41,373 nucleotides of DNA, taken from positions 1 to 41,373 of the forward strand of contig JAFSDX010000173.1 of assembly GCA_017436025.1 (NCBI GenBank). Reading direction: 5' to 3'. Source of the DNA: Thermoguttaceae bacterium (lineage in GTDB: Bacteria; Planctomycetota; Planctomycetia; Pirellulales; Thermoguttaceae). Shown here piece by piece: positions 8,482 through 17,757 of this stretch. The translations under genes and the position numbers were made by a program. The notes beneath the pieces are model-generated. The model was not told the DNA's origin. It worked only from the letters and a program-made list of their open reading frames with translations, and did not search any database. Numbering within the stretch: position 1 is the first letter of the stretch; each line of letters opens with the position of its first letter.

Positions 8482-10347
8482 TCAACGCAAGCGGAGCATC
8501 GCCTTTTCCGGCGTTTCGTTTTTCGCGTCTTGAAGCAATTCTCGCTCCGAAATTTTAACCGATTCGACGGTCAACTCCGGAACGTTGAACGATTTTGTCG
8601 CGTTTAACGTCTTCGCCGGGTCGCGTTGCGGCAACATAAACGGCTTCGAAACTTCGCCATTTTCCCCAATATGCGCAAAGTAAAGCCGAGTGTGCGAGCC
8701 GTCGTCGCGACGCGAGCTGAAAACGAACCAACGCCCGTTCGAAGACCAAGAATGCCAACTGTCCGGCTCGGTCGGCGAATTGACTTCGTCGAGCGCCCGC
8801 GCTTTTCCGGTCGTCAAGTCGAGCGTCCAAAGATCGGCGTCGCGGAACCAAATCGGGAAGCAACCGCGCCGCGCCAAGGTAAACATCAGCGTCTTCCCGT
8901 CCGGCGAAACGCGGGGAAACGCGGCGCTTTTGTCGAGCGCGACGGCGTCGAACACCCGCTCCGGCGCGCCGAATTTTCCCGTTTTTTCGTCGAAATCGAC
9001 CTTCATAACGTCGTATTGGAACTCGTCTTGCAGCGACGGAATCTCGTCTTTGCGCGCCGCGACCGGTTGACGCGGCGTTTTGAAATCGGGCGCTTTCGCG
9101 CAACAATAATAAAGCGTTTTCCCGTCCGGCGACCAAGTCGGATAGGTCGGCAAAAACTTGTCGTCGCTCGGCAAAATCGGCGTCAACTCGTTTTTCTCGA
9201 CATCGTAAAGGAGCAAATCGGAGAAAGAATCAAGCACGTTAATTCGATTCTTGTCCCGGGAGTGAAAAATCTGCGCCGTTTGGTTCGACGAAAACGCGAC
9301 GTGCGGCGAATTCGGTCGCCAAGCCGCGTAAGCGCAACCGGCGTCGAGCCCTTCGGCGTTCAAGTCGACTTTCTTAACGGCGCCGCGGTCGACGACGACC
9401 GTTCCGGCTTTTTTGAAACGCAAATGAAAGAGGAACGAGTCGGTTCGGCCCGCTTGAAAGGTATGACAGTTAACGCAAGTCCGTTCGGCGACGAGGCGCG
9501 CGCGGATAATCGGGCGTTCCTCGAACGTTTCGAGCGACCGACTCCAAAGGGCGAGGTCGGAATAATACTCGTAACCGGGAAAAACAAGGCGGTACGAAAC
9601 CCAAGGGTCGATCGGCTCGGAGGCGACGCGCATTTCCCAATCGGCGTATTTCACCCAACCGCCGCCGTTCTCCTTCTTTACGCGGTTTTCTCCGCTTTCA
9701 TCGTCGCGCCTATTTTTCTTGTTCCCTCCGTCTTTCCCATTATCCTTGTCTCCCCCGCCCCTTTCATCTTTACCCGCTTTTCCAACTCTCCCGTCTTCTC
9801 CAACTCTCTCGTCTTTTCCAACCCTCTCGTCTTTCCCGCTTTCTCGTTCGACGGCGTTCAGCGCGAAAAGTTCAAAACGCAACGCTTTGCCGACGTTTCG
9901 CTCGAGCGTCCGCCGCCATTTTCGTTGCGAAAAGCGAATTTCTTTTCCGGAAAAGGTCGCGACCGGGCGTTCGGCGCCTTCCTCAAAAACGCAAGTAACG
10001 AACCGCTCGGCGTTTTCTTGAACGTCGAAGTTCAGCGGCGCGACGTTCGGCGGAATCGTTACGTCGCGGTAATCCGGGTAAATCGTCGGCGCTCGCTCGA
10101 GAACGGCGAACTCGGTCGGCGGTTCCGGCGCGGCGTCCCCGACGAAAAACGCGACGACGGCGAGAAGAGCGACCGCGCCGACGCCCGCCGCCCAAAAGCC
10201 GCGTCGCTTCAAATCGCGACGTTTCCCCGTCTCGCCAACTTCGTCATTCCCCTTATTTCCCCCATTTTCGCTATTTCCGACATTTTCAACATTCTCGCCG
10301 TTTTGCCCCGTCGACGTTTCCGCCGCGTCCGTTTTTTTCTCGTCCAT
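8482..10347 (-). CDS. Membrane-anchored PD40/TolB-like beta-propeller protein with one CxxCH haem motif
   Basis: The protein has 621 residues. An Asn/Gly/Glu-rich cytoplasmic N-terminus is followed by one membrane segment (WAAGVGAVALLAVVAFFVG). Next come a segment with IYPDYRDVTIPPN, a repeat-rich Lys/Asp/Glu linker, a single c-type haem motif CVNCH, and WD40/PD40-type repeats (SPDGKTLYY, VSPDGKTLMF, WSSNGRWFVFSSRRDDG). Proteins of this layout are known from Bacteroidota and Planctomycetota, but I know of no defined function; a periplasmic electron-transfer or sensing role is only a guess. The start at 10347 is chosen over 10356 because AAGGA then lies 11 rather than 2 bases upstream. An earlier ATG at 10455 overlaps the promoter -10 box and cannot be used. 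Confidence 0.75.
   Translation of the reverse strand: MDEKKTDAAETSTGQNGENVENVGNSENGGNKGNDEVGETGKRRDLKRRGFWAAGVGAVALLAVVAFFVGDAAPEPPTEFAVLERAPTIYPDYRDVTIPPNVAPLNFDVQENAERFVTCVFEEGAERPVATFSGKEIRFSQRKWRRTLERNVGKALRFELFALNAVERESGKDERVGKDERVGEDGRVGKAGKDERGGGDKDNGKDGGNKKNRRDDESGENRVKKENGGGWVKYADWEMRVASEPIDPWVSYRLVFPGYEYYSDLALWSRSLETFEERPIIRARLVAERTCVNCHTFQAGRTDSFLFHLRFKKAGTVVVDRGAVKKVDLNAEGLDAGCAYAAWRPNSPHVAFSSNQTAQIFHSRDKNRINVLDSFSDLLLYDVEKNELTPILPSDDKFLPTYPTWSPDGKTLYYCCAKAPDFKTPRQPVAARKDEIPSLQDEFQYDVMKVDFDEKTGKFGAPERVFDAVALDKSAAFPRVSPDGKTLMFTLARRGCFPIWFRDADLWTLDLTTGKARALDEVNSPTEPDSWHSWSSNGRWFVFSSRRDDGSHTRLYFAHIGENGEVSKPFMLPQRDPAKTLNATKSFNVPELTVESVKISERELLQDAKNETPEKAMLRLR
9781..9834 (-). repeat. 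18-bp in-frame tandem repeat, 3 copies
   Basis: Units at 9781, 9799 and 9817 encode the charged GKDERV-type linker between the membrane anchor and the haem domain on the minus strand. A diverged fourth unit follows. Confidence 0.85.
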
Positions 10348-10453
10348 CGTCGTCATTTTCCTTAATCCCCGCAATCCCCGCCTATTTTCGCGACTTGCTT
10401 TTTCACTCAAACGCCGCAATTTGCCGTTTTGTTCCGGCGCTTCTTTCCCCTTC

Positions 10454-10482
10454 ATTATACCGGAGCGGCGCGGTTTCGTCAA
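10454..10482 (-). promoter_or_regulatory. Sigma-70 promoter of the haem/beta-propeller gene
   Basis: On the minus strand, TTGACG (10482-10477), a 17-base spacer and a perfect TATAAT (10459-10454) form a near-consensus promoter. Transcription would start near 10447, giving a leader of about 100 bases before the ATG at 10347. The terminator of the upstream porin gene ends only about 50 bases before it. Confidence 0.75.
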
Positions 10483-10531
10483 AGAGGGCGTCGCGACCGC
10501 GTCAACCGTCAAAATCGTTCGCCGCGGCGAC

Positions 10532-10560
10532 AAAAAAACGCCGAACCGCAAAGTTCGACG
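10532..10560 (-). terminator. Intrinsic terminator of the porin gene
   Basis: On the minus strand an 8-bp stem (CGTCGAAC with GTTCGGCG, one G-T pair, 6-base loop) is followed by seven T residues. It lies about 70 bases after the porin stop. Confidence 0.75.
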
Positions 10561-10630
10561 TTAAAAAATTCGGAGACGATATCCAAAATCGCGCTATCCG
10601 GCGTTAAAATGCATCGGTTAAACAAAATCG

Positions 10631-12259
10631 CTAAAATTTAACGGCCGCTTGCAGAATCAGCGAGTCGTGCGTCGCGTCGACCGCTTCGCCGCCCCGTTGC
10701 GCGTCGATGAAAGCGCGTTCCCAGTTCAACGTCCACATCGTTTTGTCGTTCCAATACCAGTTGACGCCGGTCGTCAAGCGGTTGACCGTCCCATACGTCG
10801 AACCGGCGTATTCGCGCAAATCGTTCGCTTCCGTCCAACCCCATTTTCCCAAAATTTCCCAAGCGCCCCAATTCCCGGCGACGACGCGATCTTTCGCGTT
10901 GACGAACCGGGCGTCTTCGGCGATCGTCGGACTCAAAAAGCGCCCCGCTTCCTTCGAGTATCCCCAAGCGCAACCGGGCGTCAACATCCAACGCGCGCCG
11001 ACAGTCGTCCCAAACGCGTTTCCGCCGTCTTCGACCGACTTAATGAAACCTTCCGCCGTCGTCGCAAAGCCCTTGCGCTGCCAAGCGGTTTCGATTTCCG
11101 AAACGGAATACGAACGGTCGGCGAGCGGAATCGTTCCGTCGAGGAAATAAGGCGCGGAAAAACTCCCGCCGAGCCCGCGAGTTCGAAAACGTTGCGTCGA
11201 GTCGTCGGAGCCGGGCGCGACCCAGTAAACGCTTCCGCCGAGGTGCAACAAGTCTTCCAGAAGGCCGTCTTCGTTCTCTTCGTAAATCGGAACGCCCGAA
11301 AGGCGCGCGTTCAACAATAGCCCCGGATTGTCGTCGTATGTCCCGTAAGTTTCCGTAATGAAAGACTTCGGAATAAAAGCGCCGGTAAAAAGTCGAACGC
11401 GGTCGTCGAGTCCTCGACGCGCCGAACCAACGCCGAGCCGTCGGCTCATACGGAAAATCGAGGCGTTTTCGTCCATCGTCGCGTAAGACGTTTCGTAAAG
11501 CAACTCCAACGACTCGCAACCGGATTCGACGTGAAACTGCCCGATTCGCACGTCGCCAAAGTAGCGCGTGTCTTTACAACCAAGATAGAAGTCGTAAATT
11601 TTCGGTTTTTCGGCAATAGCGAGGCAAAATTTATACTCAAGGTTGCCGTACCCGGAACCGCGCAACGTCAAGCAAACGTCGCGCAAGCGCCAAATATTCG
11701 ACGTTTCGCCGTAAAAATCGGTAAAATCGGCGTCGGCGGAGGTCAACGTCGCGTCGGCGACCGCCCGTCCGCTAAAACGCAAATTGAACGGAGCGTTCGG
11801 GTCGGCTTTTTTCGCCGCCGCTTCCGCTTCTTTCGCCTTCGCGGTTTCAAAATCGACTTTAAGCGCCGCCGTTTCTTCGCGCAACGCCGCCAACTCGGCT
11901 CGAAGCGCCGCCGTTTCGTCCGCCAACGCGTCAAAGTCGCCGGAACTTATCCCGCCCGCAAAACCGCCGGAACCGACAAAACCGCTCGGAACGCCGCCGT
12001 TCGCGTCTTTTTCCTCGTCGCCGCCGTTCGACTTGACTTCGTCGTTCGACTCAACTTCGTCGTTTAACTTAACTTCGTCGTTTAACTCGCCGCTTAACTC
12101 GGCGTTTTCGTCGGCTTCCGTCGTCAAAACGACCGGCGTACCGTCGAGCGCCCGCCAACCGTTCCAATCGTCGGCGCCGAAAACGCCGTTCGACGCGCCC
12201 CAACCGAGCGAGCAAACAAGGGCGCCCGCCGCGACCGTCTTCCATCCTTGGAGTCTCAT
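10631..12259 (-). CDS. Outer-membrane porin, phosphate-selective porin O/P (OprP) type
   Basis: This 542-residue protein has a signal peptide (MRLQGWKTVAAGALVCSLG, cleaved near SNGVFGA) and a repetitive acidic Asn/Asp/Glu region. A coiled coil (DETAALRAELAALREETAAL) comes next, then a long beta-barrel ending in Phe (LILQAAVKF). The order signal, coiled coil, barrel with aromatic strand ends is typical of OprP-type porins (PF07396) in planctomycetes. The predicted role is diffusion of anions or small solutes across the outer membrane; specificity cannot be read. The ATG at 12259 is preferred over the one at 12265, because AGGA lies 6 bases before it and directly abuts the earlier one. A 7-bp hairpin lies in the leader. 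Confidence 0.8.
   Translation of the reverse strand: MRLQGWKTVAAGALVCSLGWGASNGVFGADDWNGWRALDGTPVVLTTEADENAELSGELNDEVKLNDEVESNDEVKSNGGDEEKDANGGVPSGFVGSGGFAGGISSGDFDALADETAALRAELAALREETAALKVDFETAKAKEAEAAAKKADPNAPFNLRFSGRAVADATLTSADADFTDFYGETSNIWRLRDVCLTLRGSGYGNLEYKFCLAIAEKPKIYDFYLGCKDTRYFGDVRIGQFHVESGCESLELLYETSYATMDENASIFRMSRRLGVGSARRGLDDRVRLFTGAFIPKSFITETYGTYDDNPGLLLNARLSGVPIYEENEDGLLEDLLHLGGSVYWVAPGSDDSTQRFRTRGLGGSFSAPYFLDGTIPLADRSYSVSEIETAWQRKGFATTAEGFIKSVEDGGNAFGTTVGARWMLTPGCAWGYSKEAGRFLSPTIAEDARFVNAKDRVVAGNWGAWEILGKWGWTEANDLREYAGSTYGTVNRLTTGVNWYWNDKTMWTLNWERAFIDAQRGGEAVDATHDSLILQAAVKF
12026..12088 (-). repeat. 18-bp in-frame tandem repeat in the porin gene
   Basis: Units at 12026, 12044 and 12062 plus a partial fourth encode NDEVKL/NDEVES-type repeats just after the signal peptide on the minus strand. 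Confidence 0.85.
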
Positions 12260-12281
12260 CCGCATTCCTTCGCGTCAAAAT

Positions 12282-12302
12282 TTTCGAGCTTGTTTCTCGA
12301 AA
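12282..12302 (-). promoter_or_regulatory. Leader hairpin upstream of the porin start
   Basis: A perfect 7-bp inverted repeat (TTTCGAG and CTCGAAA, 7-base loop) lies 23 bases upstream of the porin ATG. It could be an operator or an mRNA hairpin; nothing in the sequence decides between them. Two TATCTT-like -10 candidates lie further upstream (12320-12380) but have poor -35 boxes. Confidence 0.35.
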
Positions 12303-12461
12303 GAAATCCCTATCTTTTCATCGAGAAAAAAACGCGGAAAGATAAATTTTTCGCCGAAAAAATTAAGACTCCAAGATAAGAAACGCCCAAAATTATTTTT
12401 GCGCGCTCCCAACTATTTTCCGACGTTATTTTTTTCGCGTCAAAAAAGGAAGAATAGTCGA

Positions 12462-12504
12462 CAAAAAAGAATATTCGCGCCGTCGCTTGATTCCCGAACG
12501 GCGC
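12462..12504 (-). terminator. Intrinsic terminator of the FHA/sigma-54 activator gene
   Basis: On the minus strand GCGCCGT pairs with ACGGCGC (12498-12504 with 12477-12483, 14-base loop), followed shortly by TTCTTTTTT. It begins 19 bases after the stop at 12523. Confidence 0.65.
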
Positions 12505-12522
12505 AATTCGCCGTCGGCGGCG

Positions 12523-13956
12523 TTACTTCGCCTCTTTCGTCAGCGAATACGCGGCGATTTTCCGATCGAGCGTGGTTCGTTCGACGCCCAACGACTTCGC
12601 GGCGCGACTTTTATTCCACGAGAAATAATTTAACGTTTCAAGAACAAGTTTTCGCTCCATTTCTTTCAACGAAACGGGCTCGAACGGCGCGTTTTCCGCC
12701 GCGACGTCGCGTTTTTGGCAGTCGCAAACAACCGGCGGCTCGACGACGCCGAGCGCCGACGTCAGCAAATCGGCCTTTTCGACGGTCGGCGGGTTCCCCA
12801 TCAGGACGGCGCGCTCGACGATGTTCTTCAGCTCGCGAACGTTCCCCGGCCAAGGATACGCGTTGAGCGTCGCTCGCGCCTCCGGCGAAAAACCGAGATA
12901 ACGCCGCCCGGTCTCGCGCGAAAATTTGTCGAGAAAATGATCGGCCAACGCGTCGACGTCGCCGACCCGTTCGCGCAACGGCGGCACGACGATTTCCAAA
13001 ACGCGCAACCGAAAATATAAATCGCGACGAAAACGTCCGGCGGCGACCTCTTCCTCCAAGTTGCGGTTCGTCGCGGCGACAACCCGAACGTCGACCGAAA
13101 TCGGTTTGTTCCCGCCGACCCGCTCGAACGTCGCGCCCTCTAAAACGCGCAAAAAAGCGGCTTGCAACGCCGGATTCATCTCCGCGATCTCGTCGAGGAA
13201 AATCGTTCCGCCGTCCGCCGCCTCGAACTTGCCAATCTTCGTCTCGCTCGCGCCGGTAAAAGCGCCCTTCTCGTGTCCGAAGAGTTCGCTCGTCAAAAGA
13301 CTTTCGGAAAACGCCGCGCAATTCAAACAGATCATCGGGCCGAACCGCCGCGAACTCTTCTCGTGCGCCGCCCGCGCGACCAACTCCTTTCCGACGCCGC
13401 TTTCGCCGCGGATTAAAACGGTCGCCTTCGACCGCGCCGCCCGTTCGACCGCCGATTCGACCGCTCGAATCGCGTCCGAAACGCCGATCATCTCGATATT
13501 TTGCCCAAGCAGGCTCCGCAAACGGCGGTTTTCCGTTCGCTCGCGGCTCAAATAAGCGGTCAACTCGTTTTGGCGGTCGAAGAAATTTTGCGTCGACCAA
13601 ATCTCCGACGGAGCGTCCCGCCGCTCGCCGCTCGCCTCGAACGTTCGCGCCGCCTCGACGAGGAGCGTTTCGCGCCCAATTTGAATTTTGGAACCGATCA
13701 AGATTTCCGCTTCGCCGTCGACCGCTCTTCCGTCGACCGTCGTCCCGTTGCGGCTCTTCAAATCGCGCAAAAACCAACGGTCGTCCCGGAATTCAATCGT
13801 CGCGTGAAAGCGACTGCAACGGTCGTCGTTCAAAACGACCGCGTTTTCGAACGCGCGCCCTATCGTCGTCGGTCGATTTTTGCGCAAAAAGAAGGCGACC
13901 GACGGCGCGCCGTTTCTAAAACAAATCAGCTCGAGATTTTGAGTCGAATATTCCAA
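12523..13956 (-). CDS. FHA-domain sigma-54-dependent transcription activator
   Basis: The protein has 477 residues. An N-terminal FHA domain (about 28-98; GR at 33-34, SRFH 48-51, KSRNG 67-71) binds phosphothreonine peptides. The AAA+ domain carries Walker A GESGVGKE (184-191), the sigma-54 contact loop GAFTGA (231-236), Walker [11 protein letters not shown] (251-260) and the conserved [11 protein letters not shown] segment. A Fis-type helix-turn-helix (about 434-473) ends the protein. It should drive sigma-54 promoters after a phosphorylation-dependent signal. The start is TTG at 13956 with GGAAAG 11 bases upstream; an in-frame TAA lies 7 codons before it and no ATG occurs ahead of the FHA domain. 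The adjacent Ser/Thr kinase gene is a plausible partner. Confidence 0.9.
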   Translation of the reverse strand: MEYSTQNLELICFRNGAPSVAFFLRKNRPTTIGRAFENAVVLNDDRCSRFHATIEFRDDRWFLRDLKSRNGTTVDGRAVDGEAEILIGSKIQIGRETLLVEAARTFEASGERRDAPSEIWSTQNFFDRQNELTAYLSRERTENRRLRSLLGQNIEMIGVSDAIRAVESAVERAARSKATVLIRGESGVGKELVARAAHEKSSRRFGPMICLNCAAFSESLLTSELFGHEKGAFTGASETKIGKFEAADGGTIFLDEIAEMNPALQAAFLRVLEGATFERVGGNKPISVDVRVVAATNRNLEEEVAAGRFRRDLYFRLRVLEIVVPPLRERVGDVDALADHFLDKFSRETGRRYLGFSPEARATLNAYPWPGNVRELKNIVERAVLMGNPPTVEKADLLTSALGVVEPPVVCDCQKRDVAAENAPFEPVSLKEMERKLVLETLNYFSWNKSRAAKSLGVERTTLDRKIAAYSLTKEAK

Positions 13957-14042
13957 CGCGCCGTCCGCTTTCCGTTAAAACGCGCGGTTTCCGCTCCGCG
14001 CTCGCTCCCTAAAATCGCATTAATCCGCAAACTCGCCGCCAT

Positions 14043-14585
14043 TTAACGTTCTTTGAACGTCCGATCGCTTCCGCTTTTCGATCGTTCGCCGCCTTTTCGC
14101 CGTTCGGCGCGCTCGCGGTCGAGTTCCAAACGCCTCGCGACGCTCCAAAGTTGGAAGTTGCCCGAACACGGCGTCGGAACGCAAAGACGCGGCTCGCGCA
14201 AGACCCAACAAAGCGGCCCGAGCGCGAACCCGCGATCGAACCGGTCGTCGCCGAACCGCCGCAAAAACTCGTCGAGCGGCAACACGTCGACCAGTTCGAC
14301 CGTTCCGATAATCGCTCCGCGAACGAACTCCGACGGCGGCTCGATCTCCAACGCGTCGAACGTCGCCGCCGCGTCCTCGTCCGACTCCTTCGAAACGGCG
14401 GCGTGAATCGCGATCCGGCCCCGAAACCGCGTCGCCCAAGACCGATTCTCGACCCGTTTCCAACCTTGCGCGATCGCCCAAGCCCAAGGCGCGCGAATCG
14501 TCAACGCCTTCAACGTCGGCGACGCGTCGAGATCAAGCGTCGGAATTTCGACGACGCGGCGCGATTCGCCCCGTTTTTCTTTCAT
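14043..14585 (-). CDS. ASCH-domain protein
   Basis: This 180-residue protein has an ASCH (PUA-like) fold. Visible features are LTIRAPWAWAIAQGWKRVEN (about 28-47), RGRIAIHAA, GAIIGTVELVDV and a final strand, followed by a charged Arg/Lys/Glu tail. ASCH domains are thought to bind RNA or nucleotides; its own target is unknown. The ATG at 14585 has GGAG 5 bases upstream. It lies between the Ser/Thr kinase (64 bases) and the FHA activator (86 bases) on the same strand, so co-transcription is possible. Confidence 0.75.
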   Translation of the reverse strand: MKEKRGESRRVVEIPTLDLDASPTLKALTIRAPWAWAIAQGWKRVENRSWATRFRGRIAIHAAVSKESDEDAAATFDALEIEPPSEFVRGAIIGTVELVDVLPLDEFLRRFGDDRFDRGFALGPLCWVLREPRLCVPTPCSGNFQLWSVARRLELDRERAERRKGGERSKSGSDRTFKER

Positions 14586-14649
14586 TTCAGCTCCGCCTTT
14601 CCAAAATCGCGACGTTTTTTATTAAACGCGCGACGTTTTCAAACCGATT

Positions 14650-17600
14650 TCAAAACGTCGACGCTCGGCGTTCGGCGTCCGACGCTCGCGATTCTCCGTC
14701 GACGACGGTCGCTTTAATCTCTCCGGCAAGTTTCCGCGTCGCCGCGTCGAGCGCCGACGAGGTTTGCGCGGGCGTTAAAATCCAACGTCCGAAGTCGGTC
14801 AACGCGAAGCGATGCGGCGGCGTTTCCGAAAGCCGCGCGACCGCGTCCGCGCTCAAATCGTTCAGTTTCGTCGACGCGTTCGGGGGCGAATCGAACGCCA
14901 ACGGCCAATCGCGAGTCGTCGAAGTTTGACGCGCTCGCGCTCGCAACGCCGGCTCCGCGTCGAGCAAAAGGGAACCGTCGAGATTCCAAGCGTTCGGCGC
15001 CGGATTCGTTTCTCGTTCGCGCGCCGTCGAAACGGTCGCCAACGGCGCGCCGTCGAGCCAAATCGCGGAGTTCGTCAACGAAACGTCGAGCGGCGTCGTC
15101 TCGCCGTCGGCGTCCCCGCGTTCGCCAAGACTCGCCAACGCCGAGCGTCCGACGACGACGACCCGCTCGAAAGTCAGCGAAGAACGTTCTCCCGCGTTCG
15201 CGACCGCGACCGTTCGCTCCTCTTCGTTCGCCCAAAAAATCGGGCCGGAAACGTTAAAACCGCACCGCCGCGCCTCGAAATCGTCGCCGACTCCGTTCGA
15301 CGCGAACAACGCCGCTTCGCCGCGCGCAAAAACGCCGTCGAGCCGAACGCTCGGCGCGCCGCGCTCCGTTTCGGACGCGCCGGTCTCCGACTCGCCGAGC
15401 GTCGACGTTTCAAAAGTCGAGCGGAAAATCGCGACGTTCGAGTGCAACGGCGCGGAAAACGCTTCGCCGGGCGCGTTGCAGACGGTCGCCGACGAATCGA
15501 TCAGCGTCAAAACGGTCGAACCGGTCGCCTCGAACACCGACCACTTCGACGCGACGACGTCTTGCGTCGGAACGGTAAAATCGATCGCGACGCCCCGCAA
15601 CGTCAATTCGCTCGCGTTCAAATGGAACATCCGCTCCCCCCAACCGCCGTCGGCGACGTTGCGCGGATTGAAAACGAGCGTCGGGCGAAAACCGGCGGCG
15701 GCGACAATTTCGACCTTGCGCCCAACCAACGAAATCGGCGGGGTCGCCAACGCGCCGTCAAACTTCAACTCGACGCGAATCGGCGCTTCGTCCGCGCCGT
15801 CGGAACCGGTCGCCAACGCCGCTTGCAACGTCGCGAACGTTTGCGGGCCTTCGCCGACGCGGTCGACCGTTCGCGTCGCGTTCGGAACCGTCGCGCTCGC
15901 TCGGGCGCCGGGCGCGGTCGCGGTCGCCGGCGAACCTAAAAAGGAATACGCGGTCGCCCAAAATCGCGCGCCGGTCGCGCCGTCGCCGCCGTTCGCCGTC
16001 GCGAAAAGAACGTTCGCGTCGCCCGAAGCCGCGATCCGCCGCCGAGAACGCCATCCCCAAGCGACGCGGTTCGTCTCGCCGCTCGTCGCCGAACCGCTCA
16101 AAAAGGCGCGTCTCCACTCGGCGCCGTCGTCGACCCCAAGAGGCGGAACGGCGTCGACGCCGCCGCGCGCCTCGGCGTAAAGCGCGTCGAGTTCCGCCGC
16201 CGCGAACGTTTCTCCTCCGTCGTCGCTCGCGATACCAAGGGACGTCGTTTCGGTTTCGCTCCCCAACGTTCCGTTTAAAGCGTCGCTCGCGCTCGGCGCA
16301 ACGTTTCGCTTATCCGCGGAACGGGATTCGGCGTTCAAATCGCTCGACGCCCCGACCGGCGCGATCGGCGTTTCGACGACCGGCAGAATCGGCGTCGGTC
16401 TTCCCGGACTCCAATAAAGAACGGCGACAAACGCTAAAAACGCGACGCAAACGATCGCCGCCGGGGTTCGCGAAGTCGTCGGAACAACGTTCCGCTCCTC
16501 GACCGCAAAGTCGACGCCGCCGCGCCCGGAAAGCCGCAACCCGATCATTTCGGCGATTTCGCGCAAGTCCAAAATCAACGATTCCGGCGTCTGATAACGG
16601 TCGTCCGGCGCCTTGCGCATCATTTTTTTGACGACCGCCGCCACCTCGACCGGAATCGCCGGGTTCGCTTCGCGGACGTCGGGCGGCTCGTCCCCTTGGT
16701 GCTGCAGGAGTTTCTGCAACATCGTTCCTTCCGGAAAGGGCGGCGTTCCGACCAACATATAATAGAAAGTGCAACCGAGCGAATAAATGTCGCTGCGGAC
16801 GTCGGCGTCGCGCGGGTCGCGGGCCTGTTCCGGCGAAATATAGTCGAAGGTGCCGAGCGTAACGCCGCTTTCGGTCAAATCGTCGACCACGTCGTTTTTG
16901 AGAAGGCGCGCGAGCCCCATATCGATCAATTTCGCTCGTTTTTGCGGAGTAACGATAATATTCGACGGCTTAACGTCGCGGTGCGTAACGCCGTGCGCCG
17001 CCGCGTGCGCCAACGCGTCGGCCGCCTGCAGAACGTAACCGATCGCTTCGTCCAACTCGAGAACGCCGCGTTCGCGAACGTAATCGCGCAGGTTGACGCC
17101 GTAAACGTACTCGAACGCGATGAACGGAACGCCGTTTTCTTCGCCGCAAAAATAAACTTGAGCGATATGCTCGTGATTCAAACGCGCCGCCGACTTCGCT
17201 TCGTTCAAAAAGCGAGCGACCGTTCCGACGTCCTGCGCCCGTTGACGCGGAAGCACCTTGATGGCGACTTTGCGGTCGAGCGCCGTGTCGCGTCCCTCGT
17301 AAACGCGCCCCATTCCTCCGCCGCCGATGTACTTGGTAACGACGAAGTGTCCGAACGTCGCGCCCGGCTTCAACGCGCCGCCGTCGCCGCCGTCGTCTTC
17401 GGCGTCGAATCCGTCCGCCGCGTCGTTCCTCGGCTCGGGTTCGACGGGAGGCGTCAGGGAAACGACCGTTCTTTCGTTTTCTAAACGTTCGTTTTCTTCG
17501 TCGTTTTCCGCGCCAAACGGCGGCGCGCTCGTTTGCGTCGACGCGTCGTCGAAGGAAAAGAGCGCGTCGTTCTCGGGCGTCGCGAGAGCGGAATTCAACG

Positions 17601-17757
17601 GTTCGCCGCCGTTCGGCTCGAACGCGCCGTTCTTCGAGTCCGGAACCGAACCGAAAGCGGCGGTCGCGTCGGGGTCGGACGACGACTCGCGCCGCGACGC
17701 GTCGGAAGCGTCGGAAGCGTCGGAAATCGGGCGAGAATGAGAAGAATTTGACGTCAT
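14650..17757 (-). CDS. Transmembrane Ser/Thr protein kinase with beta-helix-like C-terminal domain
   Basis: The protein has 1035 residues. A Ser/Asp/Glu-rich N-terminus (1-135) precedes a Hanks-type kinase domain (about 137-400). Kinase motifs are the glycine loop IGGGGMGRV (144-152), VAIK with Lys167, the catalytic loop HRDVKPSN (259-266) and DMG (279-281) in place of DFG, a variant I associate with planctomycete kinases. An APE-equivalent SPEQARD and DIYSLGCTFYYML follow. One membrane segment (AAIVCVAFLAFVAVLYW, about 430-447) is followed by about 590 residues outside the cytoplasm, with parallel beta-helix-like repeats. The extracytoplasmic part probably senses a signal. No good ribosome-binding site precedes the ATG at 17757. 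An AT-rich promoter-like region lies 40-65 bases upstream. Confidence 0.9.
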   Translation of the reverse strand: MTSNSSHSRPISDASDASDASRRESSSDPDATAAFGSVPDSKNGAFEPNGGEPLNSALATPENDALFSFDDASTQTSAPPFGAENDEENERLENERTVVSLTPPVEPEPRNDAADGFDAEDDGGDGGALKPGATFGHFVVTKYIGGGGMGRVYEGRDTALDRKVAIKVLPRQRAQDVGTVARFLNEAKSAARLNHEHIAQVYFCGEENGVPFIAFEYVYGVNLRDYVRERGVLELDEAIGYVLQAADALAHAAAHGVTHRDVKPSNIIVTPQKRAKLIDMGLARLLKNDVVDDLTESGVTLGTFDYISPEQARDPRDADVRSDIYSLGCTFYYMLVGTPPFPEGTMLQKLLQHQGDEPPDVREANPAIPVEVAAVVKKMMRKAPDDRYQTPESLILDLREIAEMIGLRLSGRGGVDFAVEERNVVPTTSRTPAAIVCVAFLAFVAVLYWSPGRPTPILPVVETPIAPVGASSDLNAESRSADKRNVAPSASDALNGTLGSETETTSLGIASDDGGETFAAAELDALYAEARGGVDAVPPLGVDDGAEWRRAFLSGSATSGETNRVAWGWRSRRRIAASGDANVLFATANGGDGATGARFWATAYSFLGSPATATAPGARASATVPNATRTVDRVGEGPQTFATLQAALATGSDGADEAPIRVELKFDGALATPPISLVGRKVEIVAAAGFRPTLVFNPRNVADGGWGERMFHLNASELTLRGVAIDFTVPTQDVVASKWSVFEATGSTVLTLIDSSATVCNAPGEAFSAPLHSNVAIFRSTFETSTLGESETGASETERGAPSVRLDGVFARGEAALFASNGVGDDFEARRCGFNVSGPIFWANEEERTVAVANAGERSSLTFERVVVVGRSALASLGERGDADGETTPLDVSLTNSAIWLDGAPLATVSTARERETNPAPNAWNLDGSLLLDAEPALRARARQTSTTRDWPLAFDSPPNASTKLNDLSADAVARLSETPPHRFALTDFGRWILTPAQTSSALDAATRKLAGEIKATVVDGESRASDAERRASTF

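Noticed and set aside
8626..10365. 579-codon plus-strand frame opposite the haem/beta-propeller gene
   Set aside because: The minus strand has CxxCH, propeller repeats, a promoter and a ribosome-binding site. The plus frame is Arg-rich antisense noise.
10348..10551. Upstream extension of the haem/beta-propeller gene
   Set aside because: It would include the promoter and terminator sequences at 10454-10551; its internal ATG at 10455 overlaps the -10 box.
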